64,000 nt of DNA from Hyphomicrobiaceae bacterium (lineage in GTDB: Bacteria; Pseudomonadota; Alphaproteobacteria; Rhizobiales; Xanthobacteraceae): assembly GCA_947472885.1 (NCBI GenBank), contig CANJBX010000014.1:1-64000 (forward strand), read 5' to 3'. Position numbers and translations under genes: made by a program. Shown here piece by piece: positions 53,433 through 61,607 of the stretch; position 1 is the stretch's first letter; each line of letters opens with the position of its first letter. A model generated the notes under the pieces. The model was not told the origin of the DNA. It saw only the letters and a program-made list of their open reading frames with translations, and ran no database searches.

Positions 53433-54410
53433 TCATTGCGGCTCGATCTTCGCGAGCTTCACGTATTCGCGCCAATCCTTCTCGTCCTTGATGAGCAAGG
53501 CCTGCCCCTCTTCCGGCGTGGAGACGAACGGATCGCCGCCGAACTGGTTGAGGAACTTCTTGGTCTCGTCCATGGCGAGGATTTGCTTGAGGTAATCGTT
53601 GAGCTGGGTAATCACCGGCTTGGGCGTCGCCGAAGGCGCGATGTAGGCCCACCACGAGGTGAGGTCCATGCCCTTCACGCCGGATTCGTCCATCGTCGGC
53701 ACATCCGGGATCGCCGCCAGGCGCTTGCCCGAACTGTGCGCCAGAATGCGCAGGCGGCCTTCGCGCTGCTGCGCGAGCGAGAACACCGGATCGTGCATGC
53801 CGTAGTCGAGCTTGCCATCCAGAATTTCATTGAGCGAGCCGGCCGAGTCCTTGTAGCGGACTTCGACCGCCTTCACGCCGGTGATCGCCTTGTACATTTC
53901 ACCCATCACGATGCCGGACGGCGCGGCCGTGGCGTAGGACGCCTTCTCGCCCTTGGCCTTCAGCACGGCGGTGATATCGGCGACGTTCTTGTAAGGACCC
54001 TTGGCATCCACCACCATCATGAAGGCCTGGCGGTTGATGGTGCCCGCGATCTGGAATGCCTTGACGACATCGACCGGCGGATTTTTCTGCAGGTGCATGC
54101 CCGCGGCGGTGCCGCTGCCCGCATTGATCAACAGCGTGTTGCCGTCCGGCTTCGACTTCGCGACATATTCGACGGCGATCGAACCCGACGCGCCGACCTT
54201 GTTCTCGACCAGCACGTTGCGGCCCGAGATGGCGCGCGTCTTCTCGGCGAAGTAGCGCGTGATGACATCCGCGCCGCTGCCCGGCGGAAACCCGGTAACG
54301 AAATGGAGGTCCTCTTTGGACGCCGTCTGCGCGCCGGCAGCGAATGGCACGGCGCAGATCGCCGCAGCCAGCAACGCACGGCGTGACACACGATAAGAGG
54401 TGAACTTCAT
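53433..54410 (-). CDS. TctC-type binding protein, array member 3
   Basis: A 325-residue protein starting at 54410 after GGGAGGGTG. The signal has V-S-R-R-A-L-L-A-A. The usual A-Q-x-Y-P-x-Q-D-I-H junction is A-Q-T-A-S-K-E-D-L-H here. The loops are G-F-P-P-G-S-G-A-D, Y-G-M-H-D-P-V-F and T-A-A-P-S-G-I-V-M-G-E. S-W-W-A-Y-I-A-P replaces the W-x-A-M-V-P block. It ends A-K-I-E-P-Q. A strong terminator lies 105 bases upstream of it, so it needs its own promoter in the 208-base gap. Confidence 0.9.
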   Translation of the reverse strand: MKFTSYRVSRRALLAAAICAVPFAAGAQTASKEDLHFVTGFPPGSGADVITRYFAEKTRAISGRNVLVENKVGASGSIAVEYVAKSKPDGNTLLINAGSGTAAGMHLQKNPPVDVVKAFQIAGTINRQAFMMVVDAKGPYKNVADITAVLKAKGEKASYATAAPSGIVMGEMYKAITGVKAVEVRYKDSAGSLNEILDGKLDYGMHDPVFSLAQQREGRLRILAHSSGKRLAAIPDVPTMDESGVKGMDLTSWWAYIAPSATPKPVITQLNDYLKQILAMDETKKFLNQFGGDPFVSTPEEGQALLIKDEKDWREYVKLAKIEPQ

Positions 54411-54514
54411 GGCACCCTCCCTGATCAGTTCTTTTTTGCGTCCCGGCCGGAACGTTGCCAGCGCTGATGCGATGGACAAAGCAACGGCGGGCGCTTGTTT
54501 TGAATTATGGCACA

Positions 54515-54548
54515 TAAAAAAGGCGCGGTGACCTGCGTCACCGCGCCT
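54515..54548 (-). terminator. intrinsic terminator between array members 2 and 3
   Basis: A perfect 12-base-pair stem (54521-54532 with 54537-54548) with a 4-base loop; on the minus strand it runs straight into TTTTTT. It lies about 70 bases after the stop of member 2 and would end transcription coming from tctBA and members 1-2. Confidence 0.88.
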
Positions 54549-54618
54549 CTATGGTCGCTGGAATTAGCCTCGGAAGTCAACCAACCGAGGTTATTCCGTG
54601 CATTGCCCACTGGCCCAC

Positions 54619-55599
54619 TTAGCCCTGGGGCGTGATCTTGGCGACTTCGATGTACTTCTTCCAGCTCTCGACATCCTTGAGCAGGCGCGCTTGCGCCTGA
54701 TCCGGCGTTTCGATCAGCGGATCGCCGCCGAACTTGTTGAGGAACGCCTTGGTGTCGGCCGAACCGACAATTTCAACGAACCACTTGTTGAGCTGTTCGA
54801 TGATCGGCTTCGGAGTTCCCTGCGGAACGATGACGCCCCACCAGCCGGTGAGATCCATCGGAACGCCCTGCTCCGCCATGGTAGGCAGGTCCGGCGTGGC
54901 GTCGAGACGCTTGCCGGTCGAGACGCCGAGAATGCGCAGGCGGCCTTCACGCTGCTGGGCAAGCGCAAACACCGGATCGTGCATGCCGTAGTCCACCGAG
55001 CCGCTGGCCATGTCGTTCAGTCCGTCCGGCGCGCTCTTGTAGGAGACTTCCACGGCCTTCACGCCGGTCGCCACCTTGTAGAGTTCGCCCATCACGCTGC
55101 CGGTCGGGGCAGCCGAACCATAGGTCGCCTTGTCGCCCTTCTTCTTCATCGCTTCCGTCACTTCGGCGACGGTCTTGTAGGGCGACTTGGTATCGACCAG
55201 CATCATGAAGGGCTGGCGGTTGATCGTCGCCGCCATCTGGAATGCCTTGTTGACGTCCGGGAATACCGGCGTCTTGAACAGCGAGACGTTGGCCGCGATG
55301 GCGCTGCCGGCGTGAATGAAGACCGTATAGCCGTCAGGCTTGGCGCGACCGACGTATTCCTGCGCAATGTTACCGCCGGCGCCTGCCCTGTTTTCAACGA
55401 TGATGTTCCGGCCGGAAGCCGCGCGCAGCTTTTCGCTGAAGTAACGCACCAGCACGTCCGCACCGCTACCGGGCGGGAAGGCGCAGATCACATGAATATC
55501 CTGGTTGGGGTAACCCTGCGCTTGCACGCCTGCGGGCACCATTGCCAGCACGGCCGCTGCAACCATCGACGCACCGGCGCCGAACCACTTGAACTTCAT
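54619..55599 (-). CDS. TctC-type binding protein, array member 2
   Basis: A 326-residue protein starting at 55599 after AAGGAGAGA. It has a Sec signal ending V-Q-A-Q-G. The loops are A-F-P-P-G-S-G-A-D, Y-G-M-H-D-P-V-F and S-A-A-P-T-G-S-V-M-G-E. V-F-P-D-V-N-K-A replaces the P-P-V-D-V-x-K block. It ends A-K-I-T-P-Q-G. It is bracketed by intrinsic terminators, so it can be expressed as a single-gene unit. Confidence 0.92.
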   Translation of the reverse strand: MKFKWFGAGASMVAAAVLAMVPAGVQAQGYPNQDIHVICAFPPGSGADVLVRYFSEKLRAASGRNIIVENRAGAGGNIAQEYVGRAKPDGYTVFIHAGSAIAANVSLFKTPVFPDVNKAFQMAATINRQPFMMLVDTKSPYKTVAEVTEAMKKKGDKATYGSAAPTGSVMGELYKVATGVKAVEVSYKSAPDGLNDMASGSVDYGMHDPVFALAQQREGRLRILGVSTGKRLDATPDLPTMAEQGVPMDLTGWWGVIVPQGTPKPIIEQLNKWFVEIVGSADTKAFLNKFGGDPLIETPDQAQARLLKDVESWKKYIEVAKITPQG

Positions 55600-55628
55600 T
55601 TCGTCTCTCCTTCGATGAGCCGTTTTTA

Positions 55629-55665
55629 CAAAAAGAAAAACGCAGCGGCGGTGTGCCGCTGCGTT
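55629..55665 (-). terminator. intrinsic terminator between array members 1 and 2
   Basis: An 11-base-pair stem (55639-55649 with 55655-55665) is followed on the minus strand by TTTTTCTTTTTG. It starts 14 bases after the stop of member 1. Confidence 0.88.
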
Positions 55666-55678
55666 ACGCAAATTTTAC

Positions 55679-56668
55679 TTAGCCTTGTGGCTCGATTTTC
55701 GAGATCTTCACGAACTCGCGCCACAATTCGATTTCCTTCAGGAACAGGTCCTGCCCCTTCGCCGAGTCCAGCAGCAACTGGTCGCCGCCGAACTTGGCGA
55801 GGAACTCGCGGGTCTCGTCCGAGCCGACGACCTGCATGAACCACTTGTTGATCTGGTCGATGGCAGGCTGCGGCGTGCCGGCCGGCACCATCGCCGCCCA
55901 CCAGCCCATCATGTTCAGCTCGGAGACGCCCTGTTCCTTCAGCGTCGGAATATCCGGATTGGCCTTGAGCCGCTCCGCGGTCGACACTGCGAGGATGCGC
56001 AGGCGGCCTTCGCGCTGCTGCGCCATGGCATAGACCGGATCGTGCACCGAGTAATCGAGCACGCCGGAAAGCTGCTCGTTGAGCGAGTCGACCGCATTCT
56101 TGTAGGTCACTTCGCGGGCCTTGATGCCGGCGCCGAGCTTGTAGACCTCGCCGACCACGGTGCCGAACGGCGCTGCGGTTGCATAGCTCGCCTTGTCGCC
56201 CTTGGCCTTCATTGCCGCGGTCAGATCAGCGAGCGTCTTGTGCGGGGACTTCGCATCGACCAGCACCATGAACGGCTGGCGATTGATCGTCGCGGCAACC
56301 TGGATGGTCTTGCCGACATCGACCGGGGGATTCTTGAACAGGCTCATGCTGGCGGCGACGCCGGAGGCGCCATGCACCAGCACGGTGTAGCCGTCAGGCT
56401 TCGCGCGCGCGACGTACTCGATGCCGATGTTGCCGCCGGCACCCGAGCGATTCTCGATGATGACGTTCTTGCCGGTCAGCGGCCGGACTTTTTCAGCGAA
56501 GTAACGCACCAGCACGTCGGCGCCGCTGCCGGGCGGGAACACGCAGATGAAGTGAATGTCCTGGTTGGGATACTGCTGGGCGCGTGCGCCCGGAGAAACC
56601 GCCAGCGCCGCCGCCAGAATTGCAGCAGGTGCCAGGCGTCGCATCAGCGATTGCATTGCAATGCTCAT
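55679..56668 (-). CDS. TctC-type binding protein, array member 1 (next to tctA)
   Basis: A 329-residue protein starting at 56668 after GGGAGGG. It has a Sec signal ending A-R-A-Q-Q. The loops are V-F-P-P-G-S-G-A-D, Y-S-V-H-D-P-V-Y and T-A-A-P-F-G-T-V-V-G-E. The usual D-P-W/L near the C-terminus is F-G-G-D-Q-L-L. It ends S-K-I-E-P-Q-G. It follows tctA after 113 bases and is followed by an intrinsic terminator. By position it is the likely original partner of this TctAB pair. Confidence 0.93.
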   Translation of the reverse strand: MSIAMQSLMRRLAPAAILAAALAVSPGARAQQYPNQDIHFICVFPPGSGADVLVRYFAEKVRPLTGKNVIIENRSGAGGNIGIEYVARAKPDGYTVLVHGASGVAASMSLFKNPPVDVGKTIQVAATINRQPFMVLVDAKSPHKTLADLTAAMKAKGDKASYATAAPFGTVVGEVYKLGAGIKAREVTYKNAVDSLNEQLSGVLDYSVHDPVYAMAQQREGRLRILAVSTAERLKANPDIPTLKEQGVSELNMMGWWAAMVPAGTPQPAIDQINKWFMQVVGSDETREFLAKFGGDQLLLDSAKGQDLFLKEIELWREFVKISKIEPQG

Positions 56669-56781
56669 CGGACCCTCCCTTGAATTTTTGGCGGACGATC
56701 CGCAACATTGTGCGTCGTCCGCCACCGTCCAGCCCGCAACGAGTTGTTTTTCTTATTCCCGTTGCAGGATAGTCAGTCTCT

Positions 56782-58284
56782 TTATTCCTGGAACGCTTCT
56801 TCGCGCGTCTTTCGGAATGCCGGCAGCACGATCAAGGCGATGACAAGCGCCGTGCAGACCAGCAGGATCGCCGAAATCGGGCGCTGCAGGAAGATCATTG
56901 GATCGCCGCGTGACAACACCAGCGAACGGCGGAGGTTTTCCTCCATCAGCGGCCCGAGGATGAAGCCGAGGATCATCGGAGCCGGTTCGCAATCGAAGCG
57001 CAGCAGGATGTAGCCGAACAGCGCGAAGCCGGCGGTGAACAACATCAGCACGGAGTTGTTGTTGGTCGAATACACGCCGATGACGCAGAACAAGAGGATC
57101 GCCGGATACAGGAAGCGATACGGCATCGAAAGGAGCTTCACCCAGATGCCGATCATCGGCAGGTTGATGACGACCAGCATCAGGTTGCCGATCCACATCG
57201 ATGCGACCATGCCCCAGAACAGGTCGGGGCGGCTGGTCATCACCGCCGAGCCGGGCTGGATGCCCTGGATCATCATCGCGCCCATCATCAGCGCCATGAT
57301 GGCGTTGGACGGCAGGCCGAGGGTGAGCAGCGGAATGAATGACGTCTGCGACGCGGCGTTGTTGGCGGACTCAGGCGCCGCGACACCTTCGATGGCGCCC
57401 TTGCCGAAGCGGGACGGGTCCTTGGCCATCTTCTTTTCGACGGTATAGGCCGCGAACGATGCCAGCACGGCGCCGCCGCCCGGCAGAATGCCGAGGATCG
57501 AACCGAGCAAGGTACCGCGGATCACAGGCATCCACGCATCCTTGACGTCGCTCACCTTCGGCCACAGATCGCGGAACTTCGCCGTGATGGCGTCGCGATG
57601 CGTGTCGGGCTGTTCAAGATTCTTGACAATTTCAACAACGCCAAACATGCCGATGACCATCGGCAAGAAGTCGAGGCCGTCCCACAGAACCGAAACGCCG
57701 AACGTGTAGCGCGTCGCGCCGCTGTTGATGTCGGTACCGACAAGGCCGAGCAGCAGCCCGATCAGGATCATGGCGATCGCCTTGACCACCGAACCGTGCG
57801 CAAGCACGACGGCGGTGACGAGGCCAAGCACCATCAGCGAGAAATAATCGGGCGAGTTGAACTGCTGGGCGATGGCCGCAAGCGGCGGGGCGAATGCGCA
57901 GATAAAGAGCGTGCCGACGCAGCCCGCGAAGAACGACCCCAGCGCGGACACCGCGAGCGCGGCGCCGGCGCGTCCCTGCTTCGCCATCTGATGGCCGTCG
58001 ATACAGGTTACAATGGATGACGCTTCACCCGGCATGTTCACAAGGATCGACGTCGTCGATCCGCCGTATGCAGCGCCGTAATAAATACCGGCGAGCATCA
58101 CGAGCGACGACAAGGGATCGAGGCCGTAGGTGATCGGCAGCAGGATCGCGATGGTCGGGATCGGGCCGATGCCCGGCAGCACGCCGATCAGCGTGCCCAG
58201 AAGACATCCGATCAGGGCAAAGCCGAGATTGGCCCAGGTTCCCGCGGCGCCAAAGCCGGTGGCAAGGTTGCTGAGAATGTCCAC
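56782..58284 (-). CDS. tctA: tripartite tricarboxylate transporter large membrane subunit TctA
   Basis: A 500-residue inner-membrane protein with about 11-12 hydrophobic segments. It holds the TctA signature blocks: V-L-P-G-I-G-P-I-P-T-I-A-I-L-L-P near residue 35, Y-G-A-A-Y-G-G-S-T-T-S-I-L-V-N-M-P-G-E near residue 68, and D-G-H-Q-M-A-K-Q-G-R-A-G-A-A-L. It forms the translocation channel, driven by an ion gradient. It starts at GTG 58284, one base after the tctB stop, so the two are coupled. It is the only TctA in the window and therefore the obvious partner for the fourteen binding proteins that follow. Confidence 0.96.
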   Translation of the reverse strand: MDILSNLATGFGAAGTWANLGFALIGCLLGTLIGVLPGIGPIPTIAILLPITYGLDPLSSLVMLAGIYYGAAYGGSTTSILVNMPGEASSIVTCIDGHQMAKQGRAGAALAVSALGSFFAGCVGTLFICAFAPPLAAIAQQFNSPDYFSLMVLGLVTAVVLAHGSVVKAIAMILIGLLLGLVGTDINSGATRYTFGVSVLWDGLDFLPMVIGMFGVVEIVKNLEQPDTHRDAITAKFRDLWPKVSDVKDAWMPVIRGTLLGSILGILPGGGAVLASFAAYTVEKKMAKDPSRFGKGAIEGVAAPESANNAASQTSFIPLLTLGLPSNAIMALMMGAMMIQGIQPGSAVMTSRPDLFWGMVASMWIGNLMLVVINLPMIGIWVKLLSMPYRFLYPAILLFCVIGVYSTNNNSVLMLFTAGFALFGYILLRFDCEPAPMILGFILGPLMEENLRRSLVLSRGDPMIFLQRPISAILLVCTALVIALIVLPAFRKTREEAFQE

Positions 58285-58285
58285 G

Positions 58286-58795
58286 TTAACGTACCCCGGT
58301 CATTTGGCTCTTCACAAATTGCACCGACGCATCCCACAATGGTGTCGGCAGCGGCTGTCCGAGTCCGACCTTGAACACGAACACAGTCCCAACCGAGAGA
58401 CCGATACCAAATATCGCCGACTCTTTGAGATTGAAGCCAGGACGGGCCAAAGCGGCGATAATCACCAACACGGCCGCAGTTATTTCGAGGCCGACAGGCA
58501 CTTCGTAGATCTCAAAATTCATCAAGTACCCAAACACGATGATCGAAATCAACACGAAGAACATCGGCCGTAACTTCGGCGCGGCAATTGGCGGGCCTTC
58601 GACGATCAGTGACTTGATGCCGATGCCGGCGCCGAGCGAGATGATGATCATACTCAACAGGAATGGGAAATAACCTGGGCCCATGCGGCCGGCCGTCCCA
58701 TAGGTGAGATCTTTTCCAAAATAGAGACCGGCGATTCCGATCAGCATGATGACCATTGCTGAACCGAAATCCCGCGGAGCTTTCACACGAAACAT
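58286..58795 (-). CDS. tctB: tripartite tricarboxylate transporter small membrane subunit TctB
   Basis: A 169-residue membrane protein with four hydrophobic segments (about residues 13-30, 43-62, 80-97 and 105-150). G-R-M-G-P-G-Y-F-P near residue 37 is the TctB landmark. The start at 58795 follows GGTGGGA. It opens the transcription unit tctB-tctA-binding proteins. Usual gene order elsewhere is tctC-tctB-tctA, so having all binding-protein genes downstream is a departure. No TctDE-type two-component genes or LysR regulator are next to it. Confidence 0.93.
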   Translation of the reverse strand: MFRVKAPRDFGSAMVIMLIGIAGLYFGKDLTYGTAGRMGPGYFPFLLSMIIISLGAGIGIKSLIVEGPPIAAPKLRPMFFVLISIIVFGYLMNFEIYEVPVGLEITAAVLVIIAALARPGFNLKESAIFGIGLSVGTVFVFKVGLGQPLPTPLWDASVQFVKSQMTGVR

Positions 58796-58925
58796 GCGTA
58801 TCCCACCCAAGTAATCTGTGCCCGTGCGATATGCTATCTGCGGACGGCGACAAGGGCAACTATTTGTCGCTACGGGAAAAACCGCCCATACAAGGTGGGC
58901 AGCACTTTCAACCGCTGCAGTGTGC

Positions 58926-59001
58926 TGGTGGGCCCGGCAGGACTCGAACCTGCAACCAAGCGGTTATGAGCCGCTAGCTCTAACCATTGAGCTACAGGCC
59001 C
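58926..59001 (-). tRNA. tRNA with CAT anticodon, probably tRNA-Ile2
   Basis: Read on the minus strand from 59001, a 7-base acceptor GGGCCTG pairs with CGGGCCC, followed by discriminator A and an encoded CCA. The D arm is GCTC-AATGGTTA-GAGC, the anticodon arm GCGGCTCATAACCGC gives CAT, and the T arm is GCAGG-TTCGAGT-CCTGC. The short D loop resembles lysidine-modified tRNA-Ile2 more than elongator tRNA-Met, but Met cannot be excluded by eye. Confidence 0.93.
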
Positions 59002-59273
59002 CACGGCAACATCACAGCGACATTACGTAGCATCTTTTTAGGCAGAGATACCTAGATCGATACCAAAATCCGGCGCCCGTCGCCCAACCTTGTGCGCAAG
59101 TTCGCCCATGGAATGTGCAACCGGAAGCCTGCGCAGCGATAACGTCGCGCGTGGAGCCATAAGTAGCTGTGTGGATTCTCGTACCATACCAAGTCTGCTA
59201 TCGTCTTATTCGTAATAAAGCGAGATCGCGCGGCGTACTTCCGCGATACACGCGCTTCTCGGGAAATACATCC

Positions 59274-60136
59274 ATGCTGCCGCGCCTCCGGTTTGTGGTT
59301 GCTGCACTCGCCATTGCTATTTTGCCAATGGTTTTGCTCAGCTCCGGCGTTTTTCCGACGCCACATACCGCACCGACAATGGAAATCCCGCGCGCCGACA
59401 AGCCTGTCTCCCTCGGACCGAACGAATACAGCGAAGCCCGCTACCGGCAGGACCGCATGGTGCTTGCCTATGCGCGGCGCGCCAACGAGCTTTCGCGATT
59501 GCGAGAACTGGCAAGTGTGCCACTGGATGCCTGGGTCGCCGCTCCTTCAGGCGCCGAGGTGACAACCCCGGGCCATGCCGGGAACACCGAAAGCGCCCCC
59601 GCCGCGCCGGCTGCCCCTCCCGCAACCGGCACACCTTCGGCAAACGAGTCCAGGACCAACGAATCCCGCGCGCGTGACATCCAGGGTGAAGTCGTCGCCA
59701 CGCTGTCGCTCGCGAAGATCGCGGCCGAAACCGCGGTGGAAACGCCTTCCATTCCATTGTCGGAAATCGTGGCGGAACCACGCGCGCTGCCGGCGCGGGA
59801 AAAGCCTGCCGTCACTGCGGCTGAAACCCTGGTGCCCGTCCCGGTTAAACCCTGCCGGTGCCGCAAGTTTACTTCGCCCTGAATGCCGGTGGCGTAACAG
59901 GCGAGATTCTGCGCACGCAGCAGCCGCCGGTCGGCTACTTCGCACTGCTGCCGAAACCCAAGTCCAAGGCAGGCAAAAAGACGAACTGCAGCAAGCGCAT
60001 CGTGGCAAAGCCTGCCCCAGCCGCCGATCAGAAACCGCCGTTCAGCGACCTGTTCTCCTGGTTGTTCGGACAGGCCGCAGCAGCACAACTCCCGGCAATA
60101 GCGGCCGCCGCGGCAACCAAGACCGCCGCCCGCTGA
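59274..60136 (+). pseudogene. exported proline/alanine-rich protein, apparently frameshifted
   Basis: The first frame (59274-59882) encodes a signal/anchor segment (L-P-R-L-R-F-V-V-A-A-L-A-I-A-I), then a conserved-looking block N-E-Y-S-E-A-R-Y-R-Q-D-R-M and a Pro/Ala-rich region. It ends in an odd tail C-R-C-R-K-F-T-S-P. A second frame continues at once with P-V-P-Q-V-Y-F-A-L-N-A-G-G and runs to 60136. Restoring one C in the CCC run at 59849-59851 joins the two into one protein of about 287 residues. It is either a real mutation or a sequencing error. No family is recognised. Confidence 0.6.
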
Positions 60137-60287
60137 TTTAATTAAATCCGCTCCACCGCAAACACGCGCCGGTAGCGCGTCACCGCGCATTTGCACGGCT
60201 GAATTGCAACAATTTCACGCCTCGAACGGATCGATAGGGCCAATATAGGCGTTGTGTTCGGAATCGGAATTTTCAGGAGGCCCGGGC

Positions 60288-60422
60288 ATGAGCTGTCACA
60301 TCAACCCTGAACGCGTCAGTACCGCCGCAGGCGGCGCACGCATTGTCGTGTGGTCGTTCCTCGGCATCTGCGTCGTCGCCGCCACCATCTATGACGTCGC
60401 CCACTGGGTGACGGGCTGGTAA
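60288..60422 (+). CDS. 44-aa single-span membrane peptide
   Basis: A very short gene with a strong CAGGAGG site 8 bases before ATG 60288. It encodes M-S-C-H-I-N-P-E-R-V-S and then one hydrophobic helix (about residues 19-40, I-V-V-W-S-F-L-G-I-C-V-V-A-A), ending W-V-T-G-W. The function is unknown. It stops 15 bases from the stop of the convergent monooxygenase gene. Confidence 0.6.
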   Translation: MSCHINPERVSTAAGGARIVVWSFLGICVVAATIYDVAHWVTGW

Positions 60423-60437
60423 GTCAGGCTTCTTGCG

Positions 60438-61607
60438 CTAGGACGCGCCGACACCGAGCGCGCGCAGGTAATTCTTTGCACTCGATTCAAAGTTCAGCGC
60501 GCGGTGGGTCGCTCCAGCCGTAACGTCGCGGAAGACCACCTGCAACGGACTGTTATCGAAAATCCAGCCTGAACCCGACGCGACGCACAGCCGGTCCGTT
60601 GCCGTCCGCGCCAGCCGCGTGATGTAAGCGCCGCGCATCCGGTTTCTCAACACATCCTGATCGCTGATCGCTTCGCCTGCCGCGATGCGCGCGACGGTGC
60701 GCGCGAGATGGGTGTCGAGCAGCGTGTTCACCGTATCGATGTCCGCCGCCGATTCCGCGATCTTGAGCTGCAGCGCGTCGAGGTCCGGGATCGGCGTCCC
60801 CGCCGCAAGTTTCATGCGGGTCGAATCCACCACGATCTGCAGTGCGCGGTCGGCAAGCCCGACGATCACCGGGCAAAGCGAGAACGCGGTGAGAAACCGG
60901 CGCGGCGCACGCAAGGTCGGATAATCAGGATGGATGTCCTTGCCCGGCGCGGTGCCGAGCAACATTTCTTGCTGGGTAATCGAACGGCTGTCGGGCACGA
61001 ATACATTATTCGCCGTCAGCGAACGGCTGCCAGTGCCGACAAGGCCCATGACGTACCAGTCATCGACCGCCTGCATTTCCGAGCGCCGCACCAGAAACTG
61101 CCGCACCACCCTGGCCGCACCCTCGCCGCATGGTGCGGTGAGCAACACCCATTGCGCGTGATCCGACCCGCTGATGAAGCGCCACTGCCCCGACAGCTTG
61201 TAACCGCCGGCAACCTTCTCCGCCTTGCCCGACGGATCGACCGCCGCGCAGCCGCGCGCTGACGGGTCGCTGCCCCAGATTTCGTCCTGCCCTTCGCGCG
61301 GAAACAACGCCATCACCCAGCCGAGTTCGGCGACCACCGCATAGACCCACGCGCTCGATGCGCAGCCATGCGCCAGTTCGCGCACCAGATGCGCGAACAC
61401 CGAGAACTCCATCTGCAAGCCGCCGTAACGCTTCGGCTGCAGGACGCGGAAAAAGCCCGCCCGTTCGAAATCCGCAACCGTCTCGTCAGGCACGCGGCGC
61501 TCGGCCTCGGTGCGCGGCGAACGTTCCAGCAGGCTCGGCACCAGCGCGCGGGCGCGCGCCAGCAACTCGGCCGCATCGGGCGTTTCGGTGGAACGCAGCG
61601 TGGTCAT
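60438..61607 (-). CDS. acyl-CoA-dehydrogenase-fold flavin monooxygenase (HsaA/HpaB-like oxygenase)
   Basis: A 389-residue flavin-dependent oxygenase of the acyl-CoA dehydrogenase fold. Key blocks are P-K-R-Y-G-G-L-Q-M-E near residue 58, the W-R-F-I-S-G-S-D-H-A-Q-W flavin region, and F-R-D-V-T-A-G-A-T-H-R-A near the C-terminus. It resembles two-component phenol hydroxylases such as HsaA. It would insert oxygen ortho to a phenol using reduced flavin from a separate reductase, which is not nearby. It overlaps the dioxygenase gene by 4 bases (ATGA), so hydroxylation and ring cleavage are coupled in one operon. Confidence 0.85.
   Translation of the reverse strand: MTTLRSTETPDAAELLARARALVPSLLERSPRTEAERRVPDETVADFERAGFFRVLQPKRYGGLQMEFSVFAHLVRELAHGCASSAWVYAVVAELGWVMALFPREGQDEIWGSDPSARGCAAVDPSGKAEKVAGGYKLSGQWRFISGSDHAQWVLLTAPCGEGAARVVRQFLVRRSEMQAVDDWYVMGLVGTGSRSLTANNVFVPDSRSITQQEMLLGTAPGKDIHPDYPTLRAPRRFLTAFSLCPVIVGLADRALQIVVDSTRMKLAAGTPIPDLDALQLKIAESAADIDTVNTLLDTHLARTVARIAAGEAISDQDVLRNRMRGAYITRLARTATDRLCVASGSGWIFDNSPLQVVFRDVTAGATHRALNFESSAKNYLRALGVGAS

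Noticed and set aside
56690-56722. Inverted repeat between tctA and array member 1 as a terminator
   Set aside because: On the minus strand the stem is followed by A residues, not T; it could be an mRNA-stabilising hairpin, but nothing shows that.
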